Below, piece after piece: positions 1 through 11,703 of a DNA stretch of 64,000 bases (its first letter is position 1; the number at the start of each line of letters is the position of its first letter). Under the pieces are notes generated by a model. The model was not told the origin of the DNA. It saw only the letters and a program-made list of their open reading frames with translations, and ran no database searches. This stretch comes from Timema cristinae. Its lineage: Eukaryota; Arthropoda; Insecta; Phasmatodea; Timematidae. The stretch covers positions 42,729,979 to 42,793,978 of the forward strand of contig JBCFYV010000024.1 of the NCBI GenBank assembly GCA_039000515.1. Reading direction: 5' to 3'. The position numbers were made by a program, and so were the translations under genes.

Positions 1-460
1 CCCACCAGATGTACACATTGAATAAAATAATTACATCTTGAGTGTATTATGACCAGCGTCCACCAGACGAGGTGCCCCTATGACCAGACCTACTGGGAAA
101 TATGTTCTCGATCAGCAATAAAAAAGTATCCTTAAAGAGGAAAAGACACAACACTTTCATTTGATGACATATCGTTTAAGTACAAACTGACCCTAACATT
201 TAGTAAGATATTATGAAAGGTAATAAATTCCACATCATAATACCACTATTTAGTAGGATTCTGTAAGAAAAAATATACTTAGGAACGTCCTACTTGAAAA
301 AAATTAAAGTCTATTTAATATTACTTAACATTTTTCAGCCAATGATTCATCAATTATTATCTTAGGTCAGGGTCAAACTTGCGACCAAAATACCGCAGTC
401 AGTATGCCTACACAGCAGTCTTTTCTCATTTTTCAATTATTTGTGGTATTTTACGTGTGT
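1..460. other. AT-rich intergenic stretch
   Basis: No coding signal or repeat with a partner elsewhere in the window was found here. Confidence 0.4.
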
Positions 461-676
461 TTTCTGAACCGACTGCTTATATCAGCACATGACTTATAAA
501 CTAACTTAATCTAGAATACACACAAAATCTAGACCCCCCCCCATTAATTTATCAATGTGAAAGGGTAAACCCTCATTTCATCAAATAATACTTTTTCAGC
601 CGTGCCAGGAATCAAACCTGGGAGCCTTAGCTCAGTATAAAAACACACTACCGACTAAGCTAAGGTGTTGGATCAC
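461..676 (-). mobile_element. tRNA-derived SINE, family F
   Basis: Read on the minus strand the copy starts with a tRNA-like head (A-box-like 'cttagcttagtcggtag', B-box-like 'ggtttgattcc'), followed by a body with 'gggtttaccctttcacattg' and a 3' part with 'tgctgatataagcag'. Related copies or fragments lie near 6193, 44608, 46988 and 62510. It is a recurring dispersed family, not a functional tRNA, because no acceptor stem can be drawn. Confidence 0.65.
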
Positions 677-853
677 AGTCTTGTTAAATATGTGAGTGGA
701 CATAATATGCGACAACTGCCTAACAACACCAACCTGGTCGCAAAAACGAGTGACTATGGGTCACCCGAAAAAATAATGTGGTGGGATTTTGTTGATGAAA
801 CCAAGTTGCAAGTATGGCAGTGCCCTTAGTCAAAACCATTTTAAAACTGGCTA

Positions 854-1133
854 GGTGACCTGGTGGTCTAGGGTAAGGTGTCAGACTTCTGTGCTGGCGG
901 CCGGGGTTCAATCCTCGGTCCCGGCACAGATTTATCTGATTACCAAACCCTTCCTTCACCTCTGACAAGACATCTTGTGAATGTGGGGAATGCCAGGCCT
1001 CCACCGTGGTTCGGATGCCACGTTAAGCTGTAGGTCCTTCATTTCATCTCACAATCACCCTACCATTACACATTAGCGTAAGTGCGTATAACCCGAACGG
1101 GCAGTAAGACGCGGTGCTAATAATAATAATAAT
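854..1133 (+). mobile_element. tRNA-derived SINE, family B, full copy with TSD
   Basis: A tRNA-like head (A-box-like 'tggtctagggt', B-box 'ggttcaatcct') is followed by a roughly 200 bp body and the 3' tail 'gcgtataacccgaacggg', ending in (taa)n. The 11-bp direct repeat 'aaaactggcta' flanks it at 843-853 and 1134-1144, which fixes both ends and shows retroposition. The head and body differ from family A, but the last 50 bases are the same. Confidence 0.85.
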
Positions 1134-1144
1134 AAAACTGGCTA

Positions 1145-1664
1145 ACTTTTCGGTGATAAGAATTTTATTTCAATCATTTATGAATTAAACAAAAATTATA
1201 CCCGTAAGTGCAAATGTTTAATATTATAAAAAAGTGTTTGTACACAGATCAAGATGTTACTTAAGTCAAGTGAGACATGTGTATATATTTGGTTGGTAAA
1301 TAAACTGAGGCAAACAATGAAAGTGACAGGGGAAAGATTATATTAACAGTTGCTCTAATAGATTACTTTGTTCGAGAAACAAGAGCAAAACCTAAACCAA
1401 GGCATGGCTTGAAAATTACTTTGGAAAACTGAATAACTTACTTTTTTTTTAAATATTAATATCATAAATTTTTTTCTTTAAAAAAATCCCGTATATATCT
1501 CCTTTTTAATCCAAGGAATTTTACCTAAATACAGCACTGTTAGCTTGGCATAGCTATGTTCAAAGGAGCTTAAAAACTTTACACTATTATTCTATTAAAA
1601 ATTCAACACTTACTTACTCTATGGCACTAGGAGCTCAAAATTTCATTACCGCACTTTCAAAAGT
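1145..1664. other. Intergenic, nothing recognised
   Basis: AT-rich with short homopolymer runs and no supported feature. Confidence 0.35.
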
Positions 1665-2815
1665 ATTCCACCTATCCTTATCTTGAGCTAGTTAAATTCA
1701 GTTCACCTCATTAGACATACATCCTATCTCTATCATGAGCTAGTTCTAACCAGTCCCCCTCATTACAACCTATCTCCATCTTGAGCTAGTTCTATCCAGT
1801 CCCCTCATTACAACCTATCTCTATCTTGAGCTAGTTCTATCCAGTTCCCCTCATTCCAACCTATCTCCATCTTGAGCTAGTTCTATCCAGTCCCCTCATT
1901 ACAACCTATCTCTATCATGAGCTAGTTCTATCCAGTCCCCTCATTCCAACCTATCTCTATCTTGAGCTAGTTCTATCCAGTTCCCCTCATTACAACCTGT
2001 CTTCATCTTGAGCTAGTTCTATCCAGTTCCCCTCATTACAACCTATCTCCATCTTAAGCTAGTTCTATCCAGTTCCCCTCATTACAACCTATCTACATCT
2101 TGAGCTAGTTCTATCCATTTCCCCTCATTACAACCTATCTACATCTTGAGCTAATTCTATCCAGTTCCCCTCATTACAACCTATCTACATCTTGAGCTAG
2201 TTCTATCCAGTTCCCCTCATTACAATCTATCTCTATCTTGAGCTAGTTCTATCCAGTTCCCTCATTACAACCTATCTCCATCTTGAGCTAGTTCTATCCA
2301 GTTCCCTTATTACAACCTATCTGCATCTTGAGCTAGTTCTATCCAGTTCCCTCATTACAACCTATCTTATCTTGAGCTAGTTCTATCCAGTTCCCTCATT
2401 ACAACCTATCTCTATCTTGAGCTAGTTCTATCCAGTTCCCGTCATTACAACCTATCTCCATCTTGAGCTAGTTCTATCCAGTTCCCCTCATTACAACCTA
2501 TCTCCATCTTGAGCTAGTTCTATCCAGTTCCCCTCATTACAACCTATATCTATCTTGAGCTAGTTCTATCCAGTTCTCCTAATCATTACAACATATCCCT
2601 GTCTTGAGTTAGTTCTATCCAGTTCCCCTCATTACAACTATCTCTATCTTGAGCTAGTTCTATCCAGTCACCCTCATTACACCCTAACCCTATCTTAAGT
2701 TATTATACCAGTTCTCCTTATTACACCTATCTCTATCTTGAGTAGTTCTATCCAGTCACCCTCATTACACCCTAACCCTATCTTAAGTTAGTTATACCCA
2801 GTTCTCCCTATCTCT
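1665..2815 (+). repeat. Minisatellite array, unit about 46-48 bp
   Basis: About two dozen head-to-tail units carry the core 'cttgagctagttctatccag' followed by 'ttcccctcattacaaccta'. Units differ by single substitutions and 1-2 bp indels, and the units at the right end (2600 onward) are the most diverged. The reverse complement of the same unit forms a second array at 47090-48130. Confidence 0.9.
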
Positions 2816-2829
2816 TCCAGGTCCATTCT

Positions 2830-3232
2830 AATTTTGACAATATTGACTTTTTTCTCTTTTCACCCTTAAGTAAATTACCACTAATCTTAGGGTTGGATAT
2901 AGTTCCAAAAACACCTCTGAGGATTCTTAGGAAAGCCCTTAAGTTATACCGATCATTAAAATGGTTTCAGTTCTTGTACCAGTAGTAACAGACAACATTG
3001 TGAAAAATACTTTTTCGGGTTCAGTAGGTTATAAAACGTTGACATCCATTAAAATCTTTAGTTCAAGTTTTTATATTCCCACAATACTGTACTTTCTCTA
3101 CCCGAGGAATGTGAGACAGTAAAACCTAATTTAATCAATGATACATTTTCCGGCCAGGCAGGTAAATGAACCCAAGGCTGTAAAATGGTGAGCCTGTGCA
3201 GAGTTATTATTACCTTTAGGGTATATTGACAA
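2830..3232 (+). repeat. Segmental repeat, copy 1
   Basis: It is nearly identical to 5171-5662, beginning 'attttgacaa' and ending 'ctttagggt(a/c)tattgacaa'. This copy lacks a roughly 100 bp stretch with a tRNA-like 'gtttagctaggttggtagat' that copy 2 has before 'ggctgtaaaatg'. It abuts the minisatellite on its left. Confidence 0.8.
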
Positions 3233-4200
3233 TACCTTGATTTAGACTCTTCCATCTGCGCAGCATGTACCACCCACAGTAATCTACAAGACTTGATTAT
3301 CTTAAGAATGCCTTGTGATGAGTACACGGTATAACTAATCAGTATGTAACCTCTTCCACTCCACATTAGCCTCATCCTTTTTAAGACCTATTATAATCAT
3401 TAATATAACAAATCATAAGTGAACTAAGAGGTGTGTTTCATAAGCAGCAATATTGAAAAGTAGTGTCAAAATTGTAATGTAATGAATACAATTTTGTTGT
3501 TTAATCTCCTTTTATTGTTTGTATGTATTAAAAAGCTAAAGAGATTATGAGTGTACTATATTAGTACCACCCATATCGGTGGACACACATACTAAACAAC
3601 AAAATATAACTAAACAATGATAGTAACATTTTCACCAATCACTAGCAATCAAATGGTGTGTTTAGATTTTCAAAAAAGCAAGTTTATTTAAAAAATTGAT
3701 GCAATTTTAAATATATCCTACAATATTATTACCTTATGTTTATAAGGGTTTTAGTGCTTTAAAATTACACGATAAAGTCAAAAACTACATGTGAAACTGA
3801 AAGTTGCAAGACAGTTAATTTTAAAGGAGTATATACAAACCAGTGGATCAAAAGAGGAAATAACTCTGATCCCCCCCCCCGTCATGATTTACGTCATGAT
3901 CATGGCCAACAAATGGTGTTATTTGTGAAATGTTTGTATTGTTTTCTGGCATAGCCGACCAAGCTCTGAACCTTTGAGGATGATGGACATGACACTAACA
4001 AGTGAAATTTAACATATGGACGCACACAGTGTGTTAACATACTGTTTATAGGGACCACCGGGGAGGGGAGAGAATTAACACGTTGTGATGGCTGAAATAA
4101 AACTTTTAAGCATATACTCAATGAAAATCTGGACTGCATCAAACGTAATCGTTTTCCTTAACATTGGCACTCAAGTGAAAACAAATTCGATGTGTGTGTA
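3233..4200. other. Intergenic, nothing recognised
   Basis: AT-rich DNA with a poly-C run near 3872. Open frames here are short and show no family resemblance. Confidence 0.35.
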
Positions 4201-4524
4201 TACTTTTCCAAGAATGAGGGTGGGTACAAGGAGTACATGATATAGTGGAAGAAGTATGTCTGAGATGGTATGGTCATGTAATGAGGATGGAAAAAGAGAG
4301 GATACAAGAGATAATGATGTACAGTAGATGAAGTGTGTAGGAAAAAGACCACAAGGGAGGCTAAGAAAAGAGAGGGAAGGAGCAGATAACAGAAAGTGTG
4401 CAAGTGGGAGGAAAAGAATGGAAGCAATTAAAGGATAAAGAATGGTGGAAGGATAGATAAAGATGGAGGCAAATTTTTTGACCTGGCCACAGGCTGGAAA
4501 CATATGATGATGATGATGATGATG
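4201..4524 (+). pseudogene. 5'-truncated LINE, 3' end of the reverse-transcriptase ORF
   Basis: On the plus strand the frames encode the non-LTR retrotransposon C-terminal signature 'LRWYGHVMRMEKERI', then, after frameshifts, a 'K-R-W-K-E-Q-I-T' type stretch. The copy ends in an (atg)n simple repeat at 4503-4524, as expected for a 5'-truncated LINE with a microsatellite tail. Sister fragments lie on the minus strand at 13553-13925 and 34188-34555. The clade (RTE-like is my guess) cannot be settled from so short a piece. Confidence 0.75.
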
Positions 4525-5170
4525 CTTGTAATAGCAACTGCATTTTTATGATTAGAGCTAACTATTTGTATTTTTTTTCAGCAATATGGATATTTTAAGC
4601 ATAATTTCTGTAGTCATTATATAACCCAATTTAATTTTAAAACTGACCAAACCTCTTACTTTAAATTGGTACCTAGGATTAAAAAATAAATAGGATGGTG
4701 CATTACACATATTTTCTCACTCCTTTACCTAAAATTGGAGATATTTACTCAAAACTAGTAAAATATGTGAGACACAATAATTATACATTGTTGTAGAAAT
4801 ATTCCACAAAAAGAAAATAAATGAAATAATATACGATGTTACAGAAACATATTGAGGAAAAAGTAGCAACTAGGATCATCAAAGAGCATAAAAATCAATT
4901 TCACAGAACTCAATTTAAAAAATATATTTACCAATATTTCAGAAACGTACCTATAGATTGGTTTTATAAAAATATATTTCAAATAAATGTTTATTTTTTA
5001 ATTTTGAATATTACTACAACTTTGCAATTATAATTTATTTATTAGCTATTTTAAAGAGTTGCATAAATATGATCAAAATGAGAAGTCAACACTATGCCTA
5101 TATGTAAAGTAAATCCCTAACCTCAAAGTTTTAGGCCCACATAAGAATTTAATCAAAAGTGTTAGAACCG
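4525..5170. other. Intergenic, nothing recognised
   Basis: Very AT-rich. The short plus-strand open frame near 4836-5033 is lysine/isoleucine rich with no recognisable domain and is not called. Confidence 0.35.
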
Positions 5171-5662
5171 ATTTTGACAAAATTGACTTTTTTCTCTTTT
5201 CACCCTTAAGTAAATTACCACTAATTTTAAGGTTGGATATAGTTCCAAAAACACCTCTGAGGATTCTTAGGAAAGCCCTTAAGTTATACCAATCATTAAA
5301 ATGGTTTCAGTTCTTGTACCAGTAGTAACACACAACATTGTGAAAAATACTTTTTCGGGTTCAGTAGGTTATAAAATGTTGACATCCATTAAAATCTTTA
5401 GTTCAAGTTTTTATATTCTCACAATACTGTACTTTCTCTACCCGAGGAATGTGAGACAGTAAAACAATCAATGATAAATTTTCCGGCCGGGCAGGTAAAT
5501 GAACCCAGGGTGTTTAGCTAGGTTGGTAGATGACCTACCGACTGAGTCAAGTTGCTATATGCCATCTTTATAACACCTAGTTAATTATTTCAATAAAATT
5601 GTACAGGCTGTAAAATGCTGAACCATTGCAGAGTTATTATTACCTTTAGGGTCTATTGACAA
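5171..5662 (+). repeat. Segmental repeat, copy 2
   Basis: Partner of 2830-3232. It holds an additional segment of about 100 bp (about 5508-5606) with a tRNA-like string, so copy 1 has a deletion or copy 2 an insertion. Confidence 0.8.
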
Positions 5663-5690
5663 CTTATAAACATTAAAACAATTCCAAGCT

Positions 5691-5910
5691 ACCTGCTTCG
5701 GTGGCCGTATGGTCTACGCCGCTACTCTTGCAGTAAACTAGACTGACAATGACAGGGAGATCGAGGTTTTAATCACAAGTCAGGTGTACTGAGGGTGATT
5801 TTTTCACTCTATCCATGCAAATTTTGGTACACTTTCTCTCAGATATAACCATTCTCATCCTTAAAACCATTAGTATAATTAGTACATAAACATTTAACCC
5901 AAACGAAAAT
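5691..5910 (+). mobile_element. SINE family A copy
   Basis: Head 'cggtggccgtatggtctac' and body words 'gtgtactgagggtg' and 'attagtacataa' match the family A consensus. The tail is diverged. Confidence 0.75.
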
Positions 5911-6192
5911 TAATCGCAAGTTGAAGCCTACACTTTAAAAGCGGCAATAAAGATGACCGGGCTAATTTTAACCTGTCTAAATTCTCCCAAAATTGTCTAT
6001 AACATTAGAAAAAAATAGTTAAGAAAAGACAATAGTAAGATAAAATTCTGCTAATAGTTTTACAGATACCAGTTCTATCGATTTAAAGAAAACACTTGAT
6101 TAGTGAATAGAAATAATGAAGCCCCTTAGATACATAAACTGGAAAAAATCAGTTATCTTTTTATTCTTTAGCTTACTTGAGGTGTTTAAAGT

Positions 6193-6412
6193 GCACTTTC
6201 CCAACCAACTGATTATATCAGCACACAACTTACATACTAACTTAAATATAGAACAGACACAACATCCAGATGTTAATTCATCAATGTGAAAGGGTAAACC
6301 CACATTTCTCCAATGATAAATTTTTCGGCCATGTCAGGAATCGAACCCGGACAACTTAGCTCAGTAGAAATACAGGCGCTAACGAATGAGATGAGGGGTC
6401 AGACGGTATCTG
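6193..6412 (-). mobile_element. SINE family F copy
   Basis: It shares 'tgattatatcagcacac', 'gtgaaagggtaaaccc' and the tRNA-like end 'aggaatcgaacccgg' with the copy at 461-676. Confidence 0.65.
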
Positions 6413-6718
6413 TGCTATATCACTAAAATGGTTCCATAGATTCTCAAGCACTAATTTAGAAAACAGTTTATTAACCTACAAAATTACTAAAGTGACAAAA
6501 ATGTTTATTGAATAAGGTACACCTCAAGGCTCAATCTCAGGACTTTGAATATTCTCATCTGCAGCCACAATACTATCGCAGTTCAGATGCAAAATATTAT
6601 GAATACTATCAATATGGTTTGGCAAAAATAAACTACTTTTTTTTAGCACAGTGTCTAACTAGGCCTACCTACTTGGTTGTAAGCCTAAAGCTTAATGTTT
6701 TTATTTTGTTTTTATTAT

Positions 6719-6957
6719 TTAGCACCACGTCTTACTACCCGTTTGGGTTATACATATTAAGTATGAATTACGCTAATGGGTTAGGTATTAGAAGATTGAA
6801 TATATATAGGAAGTGACCCACATTTGTGTGGAGGGAGAGTGGAAAACCACTTGAGAAAAACCACCCAACTGAGATTCGAAACTTGATCTCCTCGTCCTCG
6901 GCAGTCTAGCTCAACACAAAACTAGTGCATTAGCTAACTATGCCATCGAGGCAGGTA
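6719..6957 (-). mobile_element. SINE family A copy, full length
   Basis: Reverse orientation, from the tail 'agcaccacgtcttactaccc' to the head 'gccatcgaggcagg'. Confidence 0.85.
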
Positions 6958-7304
6958 AAGCTTACCCTTTACACATTGAAAACAAATTAAATAATCATAA
7001 ACAAGTCCAGCCACAAAACTATTTAACAAAATTAGGCATGTAATATTGAGTAATTAGTGCTAAGTATGGATCTATTTAGACTAATAATTGACCATAACAT
7101 GATGTGGATAAACAAATTAACAGTAGGTATTAAGAAAATAAATTCAGATCATTAGGATATTAACAAGAATAAGGATAGTGTTCATAGAAAATTACTCAGT
7201 AAGTATATATATAAGCCTATTACTATCCCATGGCACATACCCATATGTACATGCAATATGAAGTACTGGAACTATCGGTAGCCTATTGCAAATTTGGTTT
7301 TTTT

Positions 7305-7455
7305 TAACGCCACGCAATACTACCCATTCATGTTATACACTTAAATGTACAAATTACGCTAATGGTTTTAGGGATTAGAAAGGCTATATTTAGAGAAAAT
7401 GTACCCGCATTTGCCTGGAGTGAAAGTGAAAACCTGTTTAGGAAAAACATGGTGT
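7305..7455 (-). mobile_element. SINE family A, truncated
   Basis: The tail and body words 'attacgctaatggtttta' and 'gtacccgcatttgc' are present, but the tRNA-like head is missing. Confidence 0.7.
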
Positions 7456-7929
7456 CTACTCAACTTGACCAATGAAATTCCTGACTTTTTCTCTGATTTC
7501 CTCAAATCATTTCTTAAAATTCCCAAACCAACAGTATATCAGACTCTCCTAACCCTCCCCTTTTTTTCATTAATCTTTTTTGTGAATAATAATATTTTTT
7601 TAATATTGAAATAAACATGTTTTTTTATTTGTATTAACATAGTCTACTAGGAATTATAAAATTATAAAATATATTACACAGCTACAAAAAAAAGACAATT
7701 TGAATCATATTGTAATTTACTGATATTAAATTATTATAATACACATTTGGATTAAAACAACATTTTCCCAGATTTTTGGTTGTAAATTACCAAATTCTCA
7801 ACTTATTCCCATTTTTTCCTAACCACTTCAAATTCCTGGCTAATTCCAGTTTTTCCCAATTTTCCCGGATGTTAGACACCCTGAAAAAATAAACTCAGTA
7901 AATCTAACCAATATTTGAATCTTAATCTT

Positions 7930-8135
7930 TTCGTCATCAGCAGTCTAGTCTATTGGGAGAGTAGAGTTTTAGACCACTAAGCTACCGAACCGTGGTTCAA
8001 TCCGAGTAGGGTGTATTGAGGGCCGTTTTTCCTAAATTATGCAAGTACATTCCTCTGAATTCAACCTTCCTGGTCCCTAGCCTATTAACATAAATAGTAC
8101 AAATTGGTGAGTGCTAATAAAAAATAAATTAGTAA
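7930..8135 (+). mobile_element. SINE family A, rearranged
   Basis: From about 7990 the body reads forward ('gggtgtattgagggc', 'attcaaccttcc'). The 60 bases before it ('atcagcagtctagtctattg') read as the head in reverse orientation. The copy looks like a head inversion or a fusion of two copies. Confidence 0.5.
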
Positions 8136-8770
8136 ATAATTCTAAAGTAATCAAAATACTTGGTTTAAAATGTGACTGGAAATATTGGGTAAGATTAGGT
8201 ATAGGCCTACTAGTAATATATAAATCTTGTATATACCGTACATAAAAAAGTTAAAATTTCCAAATAATGTTGCGAGTTTAGGCCTATTTCCTCCTTGGTT
8301 TACAGCAAACACACAAACTAGGCCACAGAAAATATTTGTGTCTTAAACATCTTAAAGTGTGTGTTTTGGCTACTTATGTTGTCGCTAATATTAATTGTCA
8401 AACTTGACTTATGATCCTTTGGTTAAAGATTTAATGTAATTTCAATAATGACATTTTTTTATTCATCAATTGAATCTGAAATAATATAGGTATGAATTTA
8501 ATGGAGCCCATTTTGCATAAACATTTATTATTGAAGCGTTAACAAAAAAAAAAAAAATTCAAAAAAATTGATTAATAAAATTGTTCAAAAATTATTTATC
8601 AGCTTTAACTTGAGTTTAAGAGGTCATTGATCATGAGTATGGGTCCTACAAATATTGGAGTACATTAAACTAGAACGAACCCCGATCACCTCGATCAAAG
8701 CTAGATGCGCAAGATGCAATGCTTATTAAATTTTACCTGAGCCCAGGTATATCATCCTACATAACCTTAC
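8136..8770. other. PLC-beta intron sequence, nothing else recognised
   Basis: If the exon at 8771-8866 is right, this stretch and everything down to base 1 is intron 1. I found no second exon on the minus strand here. Confidence 0.4.
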
Positions 8771-8866
8771 CTCATCCCATTTAATGAACTTTTCCCCGTC
8801 CTGCAAGCTCTGCGGGACTACCACAGGTTTCATATGCACCACTGCAGTGATCCTGGAGCCTGCCAT
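8771..8866 (-). CDS. Plc21C: Phospholipase C-beta, first coding exon (partial gene)
   Basis: The exon encodes 32 residues starting MAGSRITAVV and ending GEKFIKWDE, and ends in phase 0 at a strong donor (GAG|gtaagg, donor GT at 8770-8769). The pattern 'MAG...V..LKPV.V...L..G.KFIKWDE' is that of the N-terminus of PLC-beta1-type enzymes (PLCB1-3, fly Plc21C), just before the PH domain. PLC-beta hydrolyses PIP2 to IP3 and diacylglycerol downstream of Gq. I see the start codon, reading frame and donor; the family assignment rests on this short N-terminal match. The next exon would lie at lower coordinates and was not found down to base 1, so intron 1 should exceed 8.7 kb. NorpA/PLCB4-type enzymes start differently, so a Plc21C ortholog is favoured. 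Confidence 0.7.
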
Positions 8867-9180
8867 GGTTCGTAGACGGGCTCCTTAATGTTTGACAACA
8901 AAGGCACCGCTCATCTCAGCAGCTTTTAGAAAATTAGGGGCGACTGTGCCGTCCACTCACAGGCCGAGCCTAGATTCACTACACAACACATCACATTTCA
9001 CCAACAGGGCTACTCCGCGCATCACTTTACTTGATACAAACACTACCAATTATTTGCGGTAGGCCAAGAACAACAGGAGATCGAAACTTTGTCAAATAAA
9101 TGTCATCCACAGGCCCTTTGACATTTCTTAAGCCCGTGAATATTAACATAACATCCACTTCTTAATAAGTTACCGCTAAC
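8867..9180 (-). promoter_or_regulatory. Putative 5' UTR and promoter region of the PLC-beta gene
   Basis: This stretch directly upstream of the start codon is clearly less AT-rich than its surroundings and is free of recognised repeats. On the minus strand it has an ETS-like 'cacttccg' near 9182. No TATA box or transcription start can be fixed. Confidence 0.3.
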
Positions 9181-11575
9181 GGAAGTGGTGTAGACGATTC
9201 CAATATATTTTATGTATGTGAGACAAAATTTATATCATGATATCCAACCTATTATTTTGAAATAAAAAAATATTACCAACAAAGTAGGTTCGGTAAGCTC
9301 TCCCCATATTTGAAGCTCGTCATAGTTATTGATGATGTCCTGTATAATATTTATAAAGCAAATGTAAACACAATTTGTCTCTGAGATGATATGGTTTATT
9401 TTGCAATATCCCTCAATGTGTAAGTTAAAGCCAGCTGGGGGAATTTAGTGATGTTCCTGCTTATCTCACATCAAAGTAATGTAGTAAGGTGCGCGCCAAG
9501 TATTTTTTTATTTTTTATTAATTACATGATTCAAAGAGTTAGAGCTCAATTATAGGACTATGGATTTTCCTTGATTTTATTTTAGATTAAATACCTTATT
9601 GCGTATATTGATAAAAAACAACTATGTTTGGTACTAAAGTATTGTAGTATTGTTTGAGTGTGAAATTACATTCTTAAATCCTTTACGTTCGAGTTCTTGT
9701 TTCTAAAAATATAAAATACAACAATGTTATTCCACAATGCTTAGTTATTTGGTTCACTATGTTCTCACTGCTCTACTTTATTTTATGTAAAATAATGCTT
9801 ATTTCAACAGCATAATGATATTAATATTTATAGTACACAGATAAATACACAAAATACACGAATAAACATATTGTTACATATTCAGAAACATACAAAACAA
9901 CTAAAATTGGTTGTTAATAATTTTGGTGGTCAATATTGATAATAATTAATTTACTAATTTGGTTATTTTTAATAATGTTCATATGTATTTGGTAATATTA
10001 TTATTTTATATTTATGAAAAGTGACAGTTTCAGATTCATGCTTATATAATAAATATGAAAATTGTTAACTTTTATAATTTAAAACTCTTCCTATCCTAAG
10101 TATGGTTTAGTAGAATAGACTTTTTACTCCTAGATAATACATTCCTAGCGACTGCTGCATCACACGACTTTTTTTAGAATATGAGGTTGTTAGTGACGTC
10201 ACATGGATAGTGAAACTGGTCCATTTTATTCGAGTCTAGGTGGGTGTCATCGAATATAGCACTGCTGAAGCTTACTCAATTTAACCATGAAACTGTATCT
10301 ACATTAAGTCTATTGTGTTTTATACAGACCCATGCAAAGGTGTGTGGTCAATTCTGGACAAAGGGATCTGGTAGACGCTATTTAATAAGAACCTAACACT
10401 GTTTTTTTTATATAGTTAAAAGTATTATGGGGATGAAAGAAAAAGGGTGACACAAACTTTGCATGGAATAAAACAAAATAATTGGTGATCTTAAAAATAC
10501 TACCCAATCATTACATTTTTATATATATATATATAAAAATAATAATGGTCAATTTATGATTGCCGGAGATTTCTCTTGGGTTGTGGCCTGCAAATGATGA
10601 CCTTTGGCCTGCCCATTATAATAGCTTTGAATCTGGATTTATTCTGCTCGCCATTATCATTAGTAAATAGTAGGGTGTACTTATATAATTTTCCGCCAAC
10701 CCAACACACCAATAATTACTATAAACTTTCATAAAATTGAGTATTGAAACATCAAAGTTTTCTTTATACATAGGTTGCCTAAAGAAAGAGTGGGTCACAA
10801 AACCGGGGCAAGAAACTGTGCTTCAAAATATTACTTATGAATTTCAACACAGCAGCCCTCCTCTTCCACTGCTGCACTTATTGACGCACTCGTCATTCTA
10901 ATCCCTTGGAGGATCAATCAAGCGTCAATATTCTGTAAAATCAAACTAAACTTACTGTAATTTGCTGATAAATACATTATTTTGTAATAGAGTGACCATA
11001 ATTATATCTAGAAACAACCTAAAAAATAATATTTTAACCGGATCAAACATACGATTATACACCAACCAAGATAGTAAACTCATGCGCTAACACTCAACTA
11101 GGAAAACGCTGCTTCCCTTTCTCTGATGAGGGCCGGACAGACCCAAAAAACATACGATTCACGAAATAAAGAGCGAGGAGACCAGCTGGCTGGCCGGTCA
11201 GTCTGAGAAAGAACTACTTGCTCTAAGAAAGAAGAACGACACCTCAACTTGCTGGAAATGTTTCTAATTAAACTGATTTGTTTGAACTTTATTTTCCTCT
11301 TATTTTATTTGTTCCCTTTTTAATTTTAGATAAGCATTGCTTCCCTTGAATAAACACCACTGGACCCATGCCCAATATATTTGACAATGCATGTAGACAA
11401 AATAAAAACAAGGTACTTACCTTGATAAATATGACTAATTACACTATGGCAATAGGTAATAAATAAGCTTATACATAAATTTTGGATTTATTTCTATACA
11501 TAGACCTATATAAAAATTCTCTTTTTATCATTTATTTTTATATCAAGGCTACCACCCAGTAAATGTATATTCTTT
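9181..11575. other. Intergenic, upstream of PLC-beta
   Basis: AT-rich and unusually poor in recognisable repeats. It contains a palindromic TGACGTCA (10195-10202), an (at)n run near 10520 and a less AT-rich patch at 11080-11260. No coding exon could be supported. Confidence 0.35.
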
Positions 11576-11581
11576 AGTTGA

Positions 11582-11655
11582 AAAATAACACCTGAACATG
11601 GGAATCAAATCAGGAATCTTTGGCTTAGTACGCCAATACCCTCATTACTGAACCA
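11582..11655 (-). mobile_element. Family E tRNA-like repeat fragment
   Basis: 'aataacacctgaacatggga' followed by 'tttggcttagtacgccaat' matches the left arm of the fold-back element at 25975-26225. Confidence 0.5.
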
Positions 11656-11703
11656 AATTTAGAAAAATGCCCAAGGACAGGGATTTTTATTGTTTTTACT
11701 TTT

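Noticed and set aside
1665..2815. CRISPR-like regular array
   Set aside because: The units are contiguous tandem repeats without unique spacers, in a eukaryotic context.
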